A stretch of 64,000 bases of DNA, taken from contig NZ_LNXS01000001.1 of the NCBI RefSeq assembly GCF_001467525.1, positions 237,540-301,539 of the forward strand, written 5' to 3'. The stretch's first letter is position 1, and every line of letters begins with the position of its first letter. Position numbers and translations under genes: made by a program. Positions 55,165 to 64,000 of the stretch are shown here, piece after piece. The notes under the pieces are model-generated. The model was not told the DNA's origin, did no database searches, and saw only the letters and a list, made by a program, of their open reading frames with translations. Source of the stretch: Legionella anisa (GTDB lineage Bacteria; Pseudomonadota; Gammaproteobacteria; Legionellales; Legionellaceae).

Positions 55165-56922
55165 TTAAATAAAACTATGTCCGCTTTGAGCATTCCATAG
55201 TGTATTATAAAAACCACCAGCATCGATGAGCTGTTTATGGTTACCCATTTCAATAATTTTACCATTGTCCATAACTAGAATATTATCCATAGACAAAAGG
55301 GTCGATAATCTATGGGCTATCACAATAACCGTTCGGTTACTCATTGCAATGTGTAATGATTCTTGGATTAGCTTTTCTGTTAAAGAATCCAGTGAACTAG
55401 TGGCTTCATCTAAGATTAAAATAGGCGCATCTTTTAAAATAGCTCGTGCAATCGCAATTCGTTGACATTGTCCACCGGATAATTTAATTCCTCTTTCTCC
55501 AACATGGGTGTCATATCCTTGCGGTAATTTGACAATAAACTCATGTGCATGAGCTTTTTTAGAAGCATCAATCACTTCTTCATAACTGGCACCAACTCTG
55601 CCATACAGTATGTTTTCATAAACAGTTCGATGAAACAAACTGGGGTGTTGAGGTATAAATGCTATGTTTTCGCGTAAACTATGTTTGTTTATTGTGCTAA
55701 TATCCTGCTCATCTATTAATATTCTTCCATTTTGGACATCATAAAGGCGCATGATAAGTTGAACCAAGGTGCTTTTTCCTGCTCCACTGTATCCAACCAA
55801 ACCGACTTTAGACCCTCCCGGTATATTAGTATTTAAGTCTTTAATAATATGATCAGATTTATATCCAAAACAAACGTGCTCAATGATAATTTCCCCATGA
55901 GTTATGTTAAGGGACGGGGCCTCTGGATTTGGTTTTTGATAATGCTCTGTAAAAATCGTATCAAGAGCTTGTTGACATTGTCCTGCTTGTTCACCGACAA
56001 GCAATAAGCTCTCGGTAAGAAACCAGATCTGATCAATCACTGTAATTGCTAAAATAAAGATAAATACAAAATCCCCAACAGAAATTGTTCCTCTATTACC
56101 AAGAAAAAGCAGTAACAGTATTGATGCCCCTTGTAAAATCCAGGCAAACCCACCAAGTAGTGAAGCATTGAGCATATTTTTAAATTGCATGGATTGATCA
56201 TGTTGAACTGCACTGGTTGTTGTTTTTTCTAAATAGCGCGCTTCATAGCTCTCTCTGGCAAACAAAAGCATATTGAGCACGTTAGAAAAACAATCAACAA
56301 TGTTTCCTACATTTTTTGCTCGTGCTTCAGCATAGGCTTTGGCATAAGGTTTAATACTGTACGAACAATAATATGCCGTAGCAATAAACGCGATTGAGAT
56401 AAGAAAAAAAATCAAGCTAAAATAAGGACTAACCAAACCCACCATAGCGATAGAAAGAATAATGGTTAAACCTTGCCGGGATATATTAAACCAAGTATTG
56501 ACAATACTCTGGATGTTACTTGTTAAATCGGAAATTTTTGCACTAATTGATCCACTTAAATGATCTTGAAAAAAAACGTATGATTGATCTCTTAAATAAG
56601 TGGTAGTGGCAGCAATAATATCTGCCTTTATCTTTGGTAATGACCGCAAAACAATATAATTATAAAGACGCCATATAAAGGTAATGACAAATCCCAAGAT
56701 AATCAGCAACAACGCAGGCTTTAAACTCACATCAAGAAATTGATTCTTTTTAGCATGAGCAACTGCATCTAAAAGAATTTTTAATACATAGGGTTGTAGC
56801 ACATTATGGATAGATGAATAGATACCCACCAGCAACATGGCAAAAAACCACCACCGATAAGGATTCGCCATTTCGAAGAAAAAACTACGAAAATTTTGTG
56901 GTCTATTTACTTTTTTTGACAT
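55165..56922 (-). CDS. ABC exporter, half-transporter with fused ATPase
   Basis: 585 residues. Six membrane helices (residues about 20-310) of the ABC type-I exporter fold, then an ATPase domain: Walker A GYSGAGKST near residue 375, signature LSGGQ, Walker B ILILDEATSSLD and the switch His in IAHRLSTL. Works as a dimer. It could export lipid (MsbA-like), peptide or drug; nothing nearby fixes the substrate. Monocistronic. Confidence 0.92.
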   Translation of the reverse strand: MSKKVNRPQNFRSFFFEMANPYRWWFFAMLLVGIYSSIHNVLQPYVLKILLDAVAHAKKNQFLDVSLKPALLLIILGFVITFIWRLYNYIVLRSLPKIKADIIAATTTYLRDQSYVFFQDHLSGSISAKISDLTSNIQSIVNTWFNISRQGLTIILSIAMVGLVSPYFSLIFFLISIAFIATAYYCSYSIKPYAKAYAEARAKNVGNIVDCFSNVLNMLLFARESYEARYLEKTTTSAVQHDQSMQFKNMLNASLLGGFAWILQGASILLLLFLGNRGTISVGDFVFIFILAITVIDQIWFLTESLLLVGEQAGQCQQALDTIFTEHYQKPNPEAPSLNITHGEIIIEHVCFGYKSDHIIKDLNTNIPGGSKVGLVGYSGAGKSTLVQLIMRLYDVQNGRILIDEQDISTINKHSLRENIAFIPQHPSLFHRTVYENILYGRVGASYEEVIDASKKAHAHEFIVKLPQGYDTHVGERGIKLSGGQCQRIAIARAILKDAPILILDEATSSLDSLTEKLIQESLHIAMSNRTVIVIAHRLSTLLSMDNILVMDNGKIIEMGNHKQLIDAGGFYNTLWNAQSGHSFI

Positions 56923-57144
56923 TAAGATCCTATTTAAATCTTCATGTTAACCACTAAAGTGAGGAAAAACTACTGAAATTGGTTGTAGTATAGCAGTTCC
57001 TAATCAGAAGATTTATGAGATGGGAAAAAGAAATCAATAGGGTCAGACGCTGAAGGATCCCTACGAAATAAGGGATAGTGAAGAACATTTTTATTTTTAC
57101 ATGAGACACGCTACGATTGCTTAAATAAAGCTTTTTTTCCTGAA

Positions 57145-58554
57145 TTACTTCCTTTTTAACTGATTGTAATAATATAAAGCCCTCATACGTGCCTCATGAT
57201 TATTAATAATCGGCTTAGGATAGTTTGTATCCAAATAAATCCTATTACACTCTTTTGATGCCCAAGGAGCATGGATTGATTGGCTGTCTAATTGAGAAAG
57301 CTCCAGAACCCAATGACGAATATAACTGCCATCAGGATCAAATTTTTGACTTTGTAGCACTGGATTGAAAATTCGAAAATAAGGTACTGCATCTGCACCA
57401 CATCCAGCCACCCATTGCCAACTTGCACTATTGTTCGCTAAATCTGCATCAACAAGAGTATCTAAAAACCAGTCGGCACCCAAACGCCAATCAATGAGTA
57501 ACCCCTTAGTCAGGAATGACGCGACAATCATACGGACACGATTGTGCATATAGCCTGTTGCCCATAACTCCCTCATCCCCGCATCTATTATTGGATAACC
57601 AGTTAAGCCCTTTTGCCAACATGATAATAATTTCTCATCGTTGTGCCAAGGAAATGCATCAAACTCATTTCTGAAATTCTCATATGGAAGTTTTGGAAAA
57701 TGATAAAGTAAATAAACAGAAAACTCCCTCCATCCGAGTTCTGAAAGAAAATGTTCCACTGATGATAAATCACAGTTAGGATCAAGCTTCGCAAGTTCAA
57801 TCGCTCTTAAAATTGTCCGTGGACTGATTTCGCCAAAATGCAAATGAGGCGATAAGCGTGATGTTGCATTTTTTATAGGAAAATCTCGATTTTTTTTATA
57901 CCCATTTAGATGATGCTCGATAAAATCATGAAGTTTATGTTGGGCACCACCCTCTCCTGGAGTCCAATAGTCGTTAAATCGTGCAGCCCAATTGATGGTG
58001 GGTAATAATTTCCACTCCAAAAGCTTATCACTTTGAACTTCAATTCCAGCTGGACGATGTTCTAAATGCCTTGCTGGTTGAATATTAAGAGTTTGTTTAC
58101 AGTGTTTCCAGTAGGGAGTAAATACTTTAAAATAATCACCGCTTTTATTTTTAATCGTCCAAGGTTCATGGAACAAACTTCCATTAGAGCTATGAACTTC
58201 AATACCCTGATCCAACAAAGTTGCTTTTATCTTTTTATCACGCAATAGAGCAGCAGGTTCATAACAGCGATTCCAGTATACTGAGCTCACAGAAATTTTC
58301 TTAAGCAAGTCTAAAATAATCTCTAAGGGATCACCCTTGCGCAGAGTGAGATATAATCCAATCTGGGCTAGGGAGTTGCTTAAAGAAGTAAGGCTATGAT
58401 GAAGCCACCAGGCTTGTGCTCCTCCTAAGACACTATTTTTTTCATCATAAATATATAAAGGAATGACGAACTGATGATGTGAGCAAGCCTCGATAAAAGC
58501 AGGATTATCATTCAATCTTAAATCGTAGCGAAACCAGACTAATGCAATAGTCAT
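57145..58554 (-). CDS. phrB: Deoxyribodipyrimidine photolyase
   Basis: Repairs UV-induced pyrimidine dimers using blue light. 469 residues. N-terminal antenna domain begins IALVWFRYDLRLNDNPAF. The C-terminal FAD domain has SRLSPHLHFGEISPR, LGWREFSVYLLYHFP, GLTGYPIIDAGMRELWATGYMHNRVRMIVASFL and DADLANNSASWQWVAGCGADA, with the tryptophans of the electron-transfer chain. Size is normal for class I CPD photolyases. Confidence 0.95.
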   Translation of the reverse strand: MTIALVWFRYDLRLNDNPAFIEACSHHQFVIPLYIYDEKNSVLGGAQAWWLHHSLTSLSNSLAQIGLYLTLRKGDPLEIILDLLKKISVSSVYWNRCYEPAALLRDKKIKATLLDQGIEVHSSNGSLFHEPWTIKNKSGDYFKVFTPYWKHCKQTLNIQPARHLEHRPAGIEVQSDKLLEWKLLPTINWAARFNDYWTPGEGGAQHKLHDFIEHHLNGYKKNRDFPIKNATSRLSPHLHFGEISPRTILRAIELAKLDPNCDLSSVEHFLSELGWREFSVYLLYHFPKLPYENFRNEFDAFPWHNDEKLLSCWQKGLTGYPIIDAGMRELWATGYMHNRVRMIVASFLTKGLLIDWRLGADWFLDTLVDADLANNSASWQWVAGCGADAVPYFRIFNPVLQSQKFDPDGSYIRHWVLELSQLDSQSIHAPWASKECNRIYLDTNYPKPIINNHEARMRALYYYNQLKRK

Positions 58555-58738
58555 ATAAATCTCAAGCAGAAAGCAATGGTCAAATTTACCAATTTATCTA
58601 ATAAATTCATAGGAATGAAATGAGTGGGGTAACGCCACAAAAACTGACGTTACTATAAAAAGCTTGCGCTCATTAATTTCTTAAAGCACTGAAGATGTTG
58701 CAATCAATTTTTTAAAAGATGCAAAATCCGGCTCAATT

Positions 58739-59365
58739 TTACTCATCAAAAAATAGAACCTCACCAGAGGAAACATCGTACAAACCACCAATTATTTTAA
58801 TGGTTTTTTGATCCCTTAGCTCCTTTATAATACTACTTTTATTTAGAATATTTTGAATGCTATTTTTGATATTAATTTTCGCAACTTCATTGACATAAGG
58901 AAGATTACTTCCGTTTCGATTTTCTTTAAATGTTTTTTCCTGGTGGATTGCCGGTTTTATTTTTTCTAAAAGTTGAGTCAAATACCCCAAATTAGCTTCA
59001 TCACAAGCCCCTTTTATTGCACCACAATTGGTATGGCCTAGCACTACGATTAATTTGGATCCTGCTGCTTTGCATGCGAATTCTAAACTACCAATAATAT
59101 CATCATTCACAATATTACCAGCAATTCGAATACTAAAAATATCGCCTAGACCCTGGTCAAATATTAATTCTGCTGGTGTTCGTGAATCGATACAACTTAA
59201 AATTGTGGCGAAAGGGTATTGTCCATCCGCTGTTTCATTTACTTGTTGTAGTAAATTTCGATTAAATCGCAAGTTTTGAATAAACCGTTGATTACCCTTT
59301 CGCAGCAAATCAATTGCTTGGTCTGGGGTGATGTTGTGTTGATCTTTTTTACTAATCGTTTTCAT
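58739..59365 (-). CDS. Beta-class carbonic anhydrase
   Basis: 208 residues. Zinc ligands in CIDSRTPAE (Cys with the Asp-Arg pair) and HTNCGAIKG (His and Cys) match beta-carbonic anhydrases. Interconverts CO2 and bicarbonate. Reads in the same direction 20 bp downstream of the bestrophin gene, suggesting coupled use of bicarbonate. No signal peptide, so cytoplasmic. Confidence 0.94.
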   Translation of the reverse strand: MKTISKKDQHNITPDQAIDLLRKGNQRFIQNLRFNRNLLQQVNETADGQYPFATILSCIDSRTPAELIFDQGLGDIFSIRIAGNIVNDDIIGSLEFACKAAGSKLIVVLGHTNCGAIKGACDEANLGYLTQLLEKIKPAIHQEKTFKENRNGSNLPYVNEVAKINIKNSIQNILNKSSIIKELRDQKTIKIIGGLYDVSSGEVLFFDE

Positions 59366-59385
59366 AAGTTCTCCAATCCAATTAT

Positions 59386-60287
59386 TTAATTATTTATCTT
59401 TTTTTTAATTTCCATGATGTTATTCTCTATGGTGTTACAAATATCATTCAGAGGTAAATGACTCAAATTTTCAATTGAAAAAGGGTTTTGTAACTCTACT
59501 CCTATTTGGTCTAATGAAAAAAGAGCATATGCAACCAAAGTCACGATAATCGGGTTAATATACGCAGAATAATTAACTAGAGCTACAGGAAGTATAATTA
59601 AAAATAAAAGGATAAATCGACGTGATTTGATTGCCATCACAAAAGGCATAGGCGTTTTTAATATCCGTTCGCACGCCCCTTGACAATCCAAAACTGCTTG
59701 ACGAAGCTCTTCTGCTTTCAAAAAAGTAATTTACCACTTTCTTGCTTCTGCGATAACATTGAAGCCAGCTTTGACGAAATTAGATTAGGTTTATGTTGCC
59801 ACTGCTGCAATTCAGCATATGTATCATCACATAATAAATGTTTTACTTCTTCTATAGAAGCAATCCCCCTAAGACTATTCTTCATAAGATAGGGCATTGC
59901 CGCAATTAGACCGAGAGTTTTATCTATCTCGCCCCTATTTGGAGAATTTACGTAACTTATTATAATAATTGCCAAGTTTCTACTACAATTAACTACATTG
60001 CCCCATAGTTTTCTTGCTTCCCACCAACGGTCGTATCCCGCGTTTACTCGAAAAACCAAAATTAATCCCATAATTACCCCTGCATACTCAAAAGGGCTTA
60101 TAGGAAGAGACAACCAGGGAATAAAAATACTGAGTAAAGAAATAAAACACGAATAAACACATACCGCCAAAACCTTTTTCCATACTCTAGGAGTAACCGA
60201 ACCATGAATGGCAAGCGCACATTCCATGAAATTAGGATACTCATATTGATTTATAATTTTTTTATTTTCTTTCATAGCACATCGCAC
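59386..60287 (-). pseudogene. Bestrophin-family anion channel, interrupted by a frameshift in a T6 run
   Basis: Two adjoining frames make one bestrophin of about 300 residues: 60287-59718 (189 residues; YDRWWEARKLWG is the bestrophin hallmark) and 59721-59386 (111 residues, starting mid-protein). The first ends CTT TTT TGA; reading one base back in the run of six T (59721-59726) enters the second frame. A single-base loss in the run, a sequencing error or slippage would all explain it. Bacterial bestrophins are pentameric anion channels. It lies just before carbonic anhydrase in the same direction. Confidence 0.8.
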
Positions 60288-60675
60288 CTAATTTATGCCT
60301 AAAACTTCTAGTTGTTTTGCATAATACAGTTAAAACAGGACATCGATTAGCACTCGATAATTCTTTATCTTTCAATAAACGTTTTTTGCGTTTTTCGAAA
60401 AGTTTATCAAGGTGGTATTCAATTGCCGGTGAGTATGAACAGAACAAAATATTATTTGAACTGATGACATAGCGTAAATCCCCTTAATTTTAAATTAATT
60501 TTTAAAAATAAAAAAAATTTCAATTTAATGATAAGAGATGAAATGTATATTACTTCTTAAGTAGTTGTTGTTAACCCTCCTGTTAATGGGGATTATCGGT
60601 TCTAATTTCAAGATAATTTTTAGGAAAAATTAGCATTCAATCGTACCTATAAACCTTTAGGTTCTCTATCATGGA

Positions 60676-60704
60676 GCAACGTAGGCTTTACAAACCTACG
60701 TTGC
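60676..60704. terminator. Hairpin downstream of hsp20
   Basis: GCAACGTAGG (60676-60685) pairs with CCTACGTTGC (60695-60704), 10 bp stem, 9 nt loop, 8 bp beyond the hsp20 stop. No U-tract on the minus strand. Confidence 0.6.
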
Positions 60705-60712
60705 CTGGACAA

Positions 60713-61150
60713 TCACTCTTCTAAGGTAATTGCTATTTTTTTCTCAGCAGCCGCCTCTTTTTTAGGAATTGAAATTTCAAGTACTCCATGCATATAACGT
60801 GCTGTAATTTTTGAATCATCAGCAGTTTGTGGCAGACTAAAACGTCGGTAGAATTGGCCTTGAGTTCGCTCTCTGCGTGTATAACCATTGCGCTCTTCTG
60901 ACTTTTCAAAATGACGCTCTCCTTTTAGAGTCAACACATGTTGCTCCAAAGAAATATCGATGTCTTCTTTTTTTACACCAGGAATATCAGCAAGCACAAC
61001 AAAGCGGTCTTTTTCTTCTTTGATATCCACAAGAGGAGACCATGTACTTGTTTCAATAAAGGAGGCATCCTCTCGTTGTGGATTAAAAAAATTTTCCAGC
61101 AAGCTATTCATTTCTTGATACATAGGTAATGTTCTTCGTAAAGTATTCAT
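60713..61150 (-). CDS. Small heat-shock protein (Hsp20/alpha-crystallin)
   Basis: 145 residues. The alpha-crystallin domain (about 40-130) contains VDIKEEKDRFVVLADIPGVKKEDIDISLEQHVLTLKGER and the C-terminal GVLEISIPK. ATP-independent chaperone. Ribosome site AGGAG precedes the ATG. A sigma-32-type promoter upstream (61182-61211) indicates heat-shock control. Confidence 0.95.
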   Translation of the reverse strand: MNTLRRTLPMYQEMNSLLENFFNPQREDASFIETSTWSPLVDIKEEKDRFVVLADIPGVKKEDIDISLEQHVLTLKGERHFEKSEERNGYTRRERTQGQFYRRFSLPQTADDSKITARYMHGVLEISIPKKEAAAEKKIAITLEE

Positions 61151-61181
61151 AGTATCTCCTATTAGTTTTTTGAATAATCTA

Positions 61182-61211
61182 TAAATAGGGTCGTGCTGGT
61201 TTCATTTCAAG
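61182..61211 (-). promoter_or_regulatory. Sigma-32-type heat-shock promoter of hsp20
   Basis: Minus strand CTTGAAA (61211-61205), 14 bp, CCCTATTTA (61190-61182), against the sigma-32 consensus CTTGAAA-N11-16-CCCCATNTA: -35 perfect and one mismatch in the -10. Confidence 0.75.
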
Positions 61212-61380
61212 GACCCGAAAAATTTTTTCTTGCTCTCTTAGAACTAAATTGATTACCCACGCCGCGATATCTTAGACCCTATAGAGGATGCAGGTTGTTA
61301 TTTACCAAAAGGAATGAGAACATCCTCGAAGTTGCAATTAAATTGTTATCAACATAATACAGAGTATGAATTACAGAAAA

Positions 61381-61398
61381 CCGGCGATTTCTCGCCGG
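61381..61398. terminator. Hairpin downstream of the DegP-like gene
   Basis: CCGGCGA (61381-61387), loop TTTC, TCGCCGG (61392-61398), a GC-rich 7 bp stem 40 bp beyond the protease stop codon. Weak T-run only. Confidence 0.6.
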
Positions 61399-61437
61399 CA
61401 TGGAAGACTTTGAGTAAGAAATGTAGGCGTATACAGC

Positions 61438-62511
61438 TTAAACTCCAGCTATATCTATAGTTTTCATCTGTAAATCCATTTGCTTATTACCACGCATAAT
61501 AGAAACAGTCACTTGCTCCCCTACTTTTATTTCCGTAAGCATATTATATAACACATCATAGTTATGAACGGTGTGGCCATTAAGCGCTATAATAATATCG
61601 CCTAGTATGATTCGTCCCCAAGCATCTCGATGAGTACCTTTTAAATGTGCTTGAGCGGCTGGGGTATTGGGTAGAACATCTGCAACCAAGATCCCTTTAT
61701 GTATGCCTAATTGATGAGCAATACTAGATGGAACACTTTGAATACCTATTCCAGACAATACCACTCGCCCATTTTGGATAATTTGCGTTACGATGCGCTC
61801 AATATCATCAGCAGGAACAGCAAAACCAATTCCAGCAGATGAGCCTGAAGGAGAGTAAATCATGGTGTTCATGCCAATTAACTGCCCAGCACTGTTCAAT
61901 AAGGGTCCGCCAGAGTTACCAGGATTAATTGGAGTATCTGTTTGAATCATATTCCGAATCGTCACCCCACCGATCCCAGGAACTTTTCTACCCAAAGCAG
62001 AAATAACTCCTTTAGATAAGCTATGATCCAAGCCATAAGGATTACCTATTGCAATCGCCTTTTGCCCCACGATGAGATCATTAAGATGTACTATTTGAAA
62101 TGGTGTAAATTGCTTTAATAAAACCAAGGCTTCTGGTGCTTCGATCTTTAAAACTGCAATATCTTTACGAGGCTCAGCTCCAACCACTTTTGCCGGAACT
62201 GTCATTTTGCCCAAAGTAATTGCCAATTTATCCGCTCCCTTAATAACGTGATAATTCGTGACAATATACCCGCTGTTATTCCAGATAATTCCAGAACCGG
62301 CACCATCTTTAACTTGCATTTTCTCAAAAGAAGGATTGGTAACTGTTGCCAATCTGTGAACATAAACTACTTTAGGTGATGAATCATGAAAAACTTTTAC
62401 TGTATTTTGTTCATCAGGAAGAAGAGAGTCTAGATTTAAACTATATCCTGGGAAAACCAGAATAAAACATAAAACAAAAGAAATTAAATATATAAACCGT
62501 TGTTTTGCCAT
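61438..62511 (-). CDS. DegP/HtrA-like trypsin-fold protease with one PDZ domain
   Basis: About 357 residues from ATG 62511 (MAKQRFIYL), 8 bases after GGAG; upstream in-frame codons are not preceded by a ribosome site. N-terminal membrane anchor/signal (to about residue 27). Catalytic triad His in TNYHVIKG, Asp in PRKDIAVLK, Ser in NPGNSGGPLL. One PDZ domain (about 265-350). HtrA/DegS type: one PDZ and an anchor favour DegS-like envelope quality control over DegP. Next gene upstream is unrelated. Confidence 0.92.
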   Translation of the reverse strand: MAKQRFIYLISFVLCFILVFPGYSLNLDSLLPDEQNTVKVFHDSSPKVVYVHRLATVTNPSFEKMQVKDGAGSGIIWNNSGYIVTNYHVIKGADKLAITLGKMTVPAKVVGAEPRKDIAVLKIEAPEALVLLKQFTPFQIVHLNDLIVGQKAIAIGNPYGLDHSLSKGVISALGRKVPGIGGVTIRNMIQTDTPINPGNSGGPLLNSAGQLIGMNTMIYSPSGSSAGIGFAVPADDIERIVTQIIQNGRVVLSGIGIQSVPSSIAHQLGIHKGILVADVLPNTPAAQAHLKGTHRDAWGRIILGDIIIALNGHTVHNYDVLYNMLTEIKVGEQVTVSIMRGNKQMDLQMKTIDIAGV

Positions 62512-62799
62512 CGATATATCTCCATTAACTAGCCTAAGACCTAGCGTTCTAGCAAACCAGCATTGAAAAGACAATATAAAAGAAAAACACCTAAAAAAAG
62601 AAATGCCTGGAAACTCGGAAATATTTTGCAACGCATTGGAAACACAGTCAATGACCGAAGTAATGATAATTTTTTGTCATCCATTCCTGCATAGCCCGCT
62701 GGGATTCAATACAATTCTTATCAATGTATTGATTTATAATGAATTGCGATCTATGAAACCAAGAAACTCAATCTATGATCATGACCACTCAAGCAGATT

Positions 62800-63879
62800 T
62801 TATCTAATCATTTTTGCCGCTTCATAAACTCTTTTTCTTATCTCCTGTATCGGTTTGGGAATATTACATAGCAACACATAAAATATTTTTTCTTCTGGCC
62901 ACCAGCAATAATCGCTGATAAAGCCACCCTGCGCACCCGTATGTCCGATCATTTGATGACCCATCGAATCTTTATTGATAAACCAGCTGAGCCCAAGTCG
63001 TTGCGGAATTTCATCTTTCCAATCAGGGAATGGGTATGGTGTTCTTGATTTATCTATCCATTCAACCGGCAAGAATTTATGCTGTTGAATAGCCTGTTCA
63101 TAGTTCCATAATTCTTCTACGCTACTCCATACTCCTCCGTTACCTGCTGCCGCGAATGTTGGCTCTTCGCCATAATCCAGTTCTTCAAATTCTTTTTTAT
63201 CATTCAATACATAACCATGTGAAACACCTGTTTCAGGATGCGGGCCGTCAGTAATAGTGGAAGTCTTCATTTCAGCGGGCTTATAAATATTCTCACTGAT
63301 ATATTGCTGCCATTTTTTACCGGTTACTTTTTCAATGATCAATGCAAGACCGTTAAATGCAGGGTTGGAATACCTGTACTGCGTTCCCGGCTCAAATTGT
63401 AATGCATCTGTTTGTTTCAATGGGGCAAAATTCTCTTCGTCTTTAGCGGTAAGATAAAAATCATGTTGCTCTTTTACGGGCCGGCTATCAGGAATGCCCG
63501 ATGTATGGGTGAGCAGGTGATAAAGTTTTACTTTTTTTGCTATACCCGTATTCTTAAAGTCAGTAAAATATTGATACAGATCATCATCCAATGATAGTTT
63601 TCTTTCTTGGGCAAGTTTTAATATTCCATAAGCAACAAATGTTTTGCTAATCGAGCCGACATTAAAAAGGGTCTTTGTATTAATAGGCTGTTTTGTTTTC
63701 ATATCAGCCAGGCCAAAACCATCCATATAGATGATCCGGTTATCTTTTACCACCAATGCGGCTCCCCCCGGTTCGCCGGAGTTGAAGTAAGATTGGAAGA
63801 TAGTCCAGAACTGCACAGTAACCATTTTGTTTAATTGCGCCGTTGTGCTCATAAAATGAGCATTAATATGATTAAACAT
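62800..63879 (-). CDS. Class C beta-lactamase-fold serine hydrolase
   Basis: 359 residues. SxxK motif in NVGSISKTF near residue 74, YxN in YRYSNPAF near 170 and a HTG box in GHTGAQGGF near 315 identify the beta-lactamase/penicillin-binding/esterase S12 family. No clear signal peptide. The function could be esterase or peptidase; resistance to beta-lactams is not implied. The composition is somewhat richer in GC than its neighbours and the protein looks more like Bacteroidota members of the family, hinting at transfer. The last 120 bp of the window hold no gene. Confidence 0.85.
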   Translation of the reverse strand: MFNHINAHFMSTTAQLNKMVTVQFWTIFQSYFNSGEPGGAALVVKDNRIIYMDGFGLADMKTKQPINTKTLFNVGSISKTFVAYGILKLAQERKLSLDDDLYQYFTDFKNTGIAKKVKLYHLLTHTSGIPDSRPVKEQHDFYLTAKDEENFAPLKQTDALQFEPGTQYRYSNPAFNGLALIIEKVTGKKWQQYISENIYKPAEMKTSTITDGPHPETGVSHGYVLNDKKEFEELDYGEEPTFAAAGNGGVWSSVEELWNYEQAIQQHKFLPVEWIDKSRTPYPFPDWKDEIPQRLGLSWFINKDSMGHQMIGHTGAQGGFISDYCWWPEEKIFYVLLCNIPKPIQEIRKRVYEAAKMIR

Positions 63880-64000
63880 TATTTCATGATAGCATGAAGG
63901 TAGCGATTGTCACTGACGTGTCCTTCCGGCAAGGCTGTGTGACAGAGTTTAAATGATTTTGTAAAGTACGCTCTCCTTAAATTGTGGAGATTTACTCAAT

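Noticed and set aside
57030..57050. A third copy of the shared effector upstream region before the ABC exporter
   Set aside because: Only a short AATCAATAGGGTCAGAC match is present; the promoter-proximal blocks are absent.
60262..60447. A 61-residue minus-strand reading upstream of the bestrophin gene
   Set aside because: No ribosome site, no similarity seen, very basic composition and overlap with the bestrophin start.
62800..63879. A beta-lactam resistance gene
   Set aside because: SxxK/YxN motifs are shared by many esterases and peptidases; no clear signal peptide and nothing to indicate lactamase activity.
1..64000. CRISPR array or cas genes
   Set aside because: No regularly spaced direct repeats of 25-40 bp and no Cas proteins were seen; the HEPN protein at 35981 is Abi_2-type, not Cas13.

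Overview
The window is most likely from a Legionella species. The DNA is AT-rich, and a complete F-type conjugation operon is followed by the csrT-lvrB-lvrA regulatory trio and a divergent S24 repressor, an arrangement known from Legionella integrative conjugative elements (ICEs). Further right are genes that look like Dot/Icm effectors: a divergent protein kinase, a leucine-rich-repeat protein and coiled-coil proteins with glutamate/serine-rich C-termini. No species can be named from sequence alone.

Layout. (1) 1-21126, minus strand: transfer module in transcription order lvrA, lvrB, csrT, traA, L, E, K, B, V, C, trbI, traW, U, trbC, traN, F, trbB-like, traH, G, D, I. traI runs off the left edge. 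One small membrane-protein gene (3373-3837) lies on the opposite strand between traD and traG. (2) 21299-23182: XRE/S24 repressor, then a frameshifted IS element with recognisable inverted repeats. (3) 23251-34816: stress cargo. It holds periplasmic MsrA and two MsrB, a membrane/flavoprotein fusion, a CDP-alcohol phosphatidyltransferase, a fatty-acid-hydroxylase-type protein, a bufferin-like RiPP operon (bufA-bufB-bufC-doxX) with a strong promoter, a YHS protein and an AhpD-like protein. Decayed genes (MAPEG, NADH dehydrogenase II, a second bufC, an AlbA_2 protein, an IS5 transposase) lie between them. (4) 35981-37320: an Abi_2/AbiF-type HEPN gene preceded by a small structured RNA with its own promoter and terminator, then a 3' half of tRNA-Arg, a likely attachment-site scar. 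(5) 37561-41790: cold-shock/RNA-remodelling set (CspA, RRM protein, DbpA helicase, cation efflux protein, second CspA), closed by a degraded copy of the same tRNA-Arg fragment at 41881. (6) 42023-54937: probable effector cluster, including a macro-domain-like protein, a kinase-like protein and an LRR protein fused to a class I glutamine amidotransferase, plus a SulP transporter. The kinase and LRR-amidotransferase genes share a homologous upstream region of about 180 bp. (7) 55165-63879: ABC exporter, photolyase, beta-carbonic anhydrase, frameshifted bestrophin, Hsp20 with a sigma-32-type promoter, DegP-like protease and a class C beta-lactamase-fold hydrolase.

How it fits together. The transfer module assembles an F-like pilus and DNA pump. 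CsrT, LvrA, LvrB and the S24 repressor probably control it. The cargo repairs oxidised periplasmic proteins and probably buffers copper. The right part reads as island and effector territory built by repeated insertion at a tRNA-Arg site.

The most notable items are the LRR-amidotransferase fusion with its triplicated LRR block, the Abi protein with its upstream RNA, the shared PmrA-like promoter region of two effector candidates, and the tRNA-Arg scars bracketing the cold-shock island. Family names rest on motifs read by eye; no database search was run.
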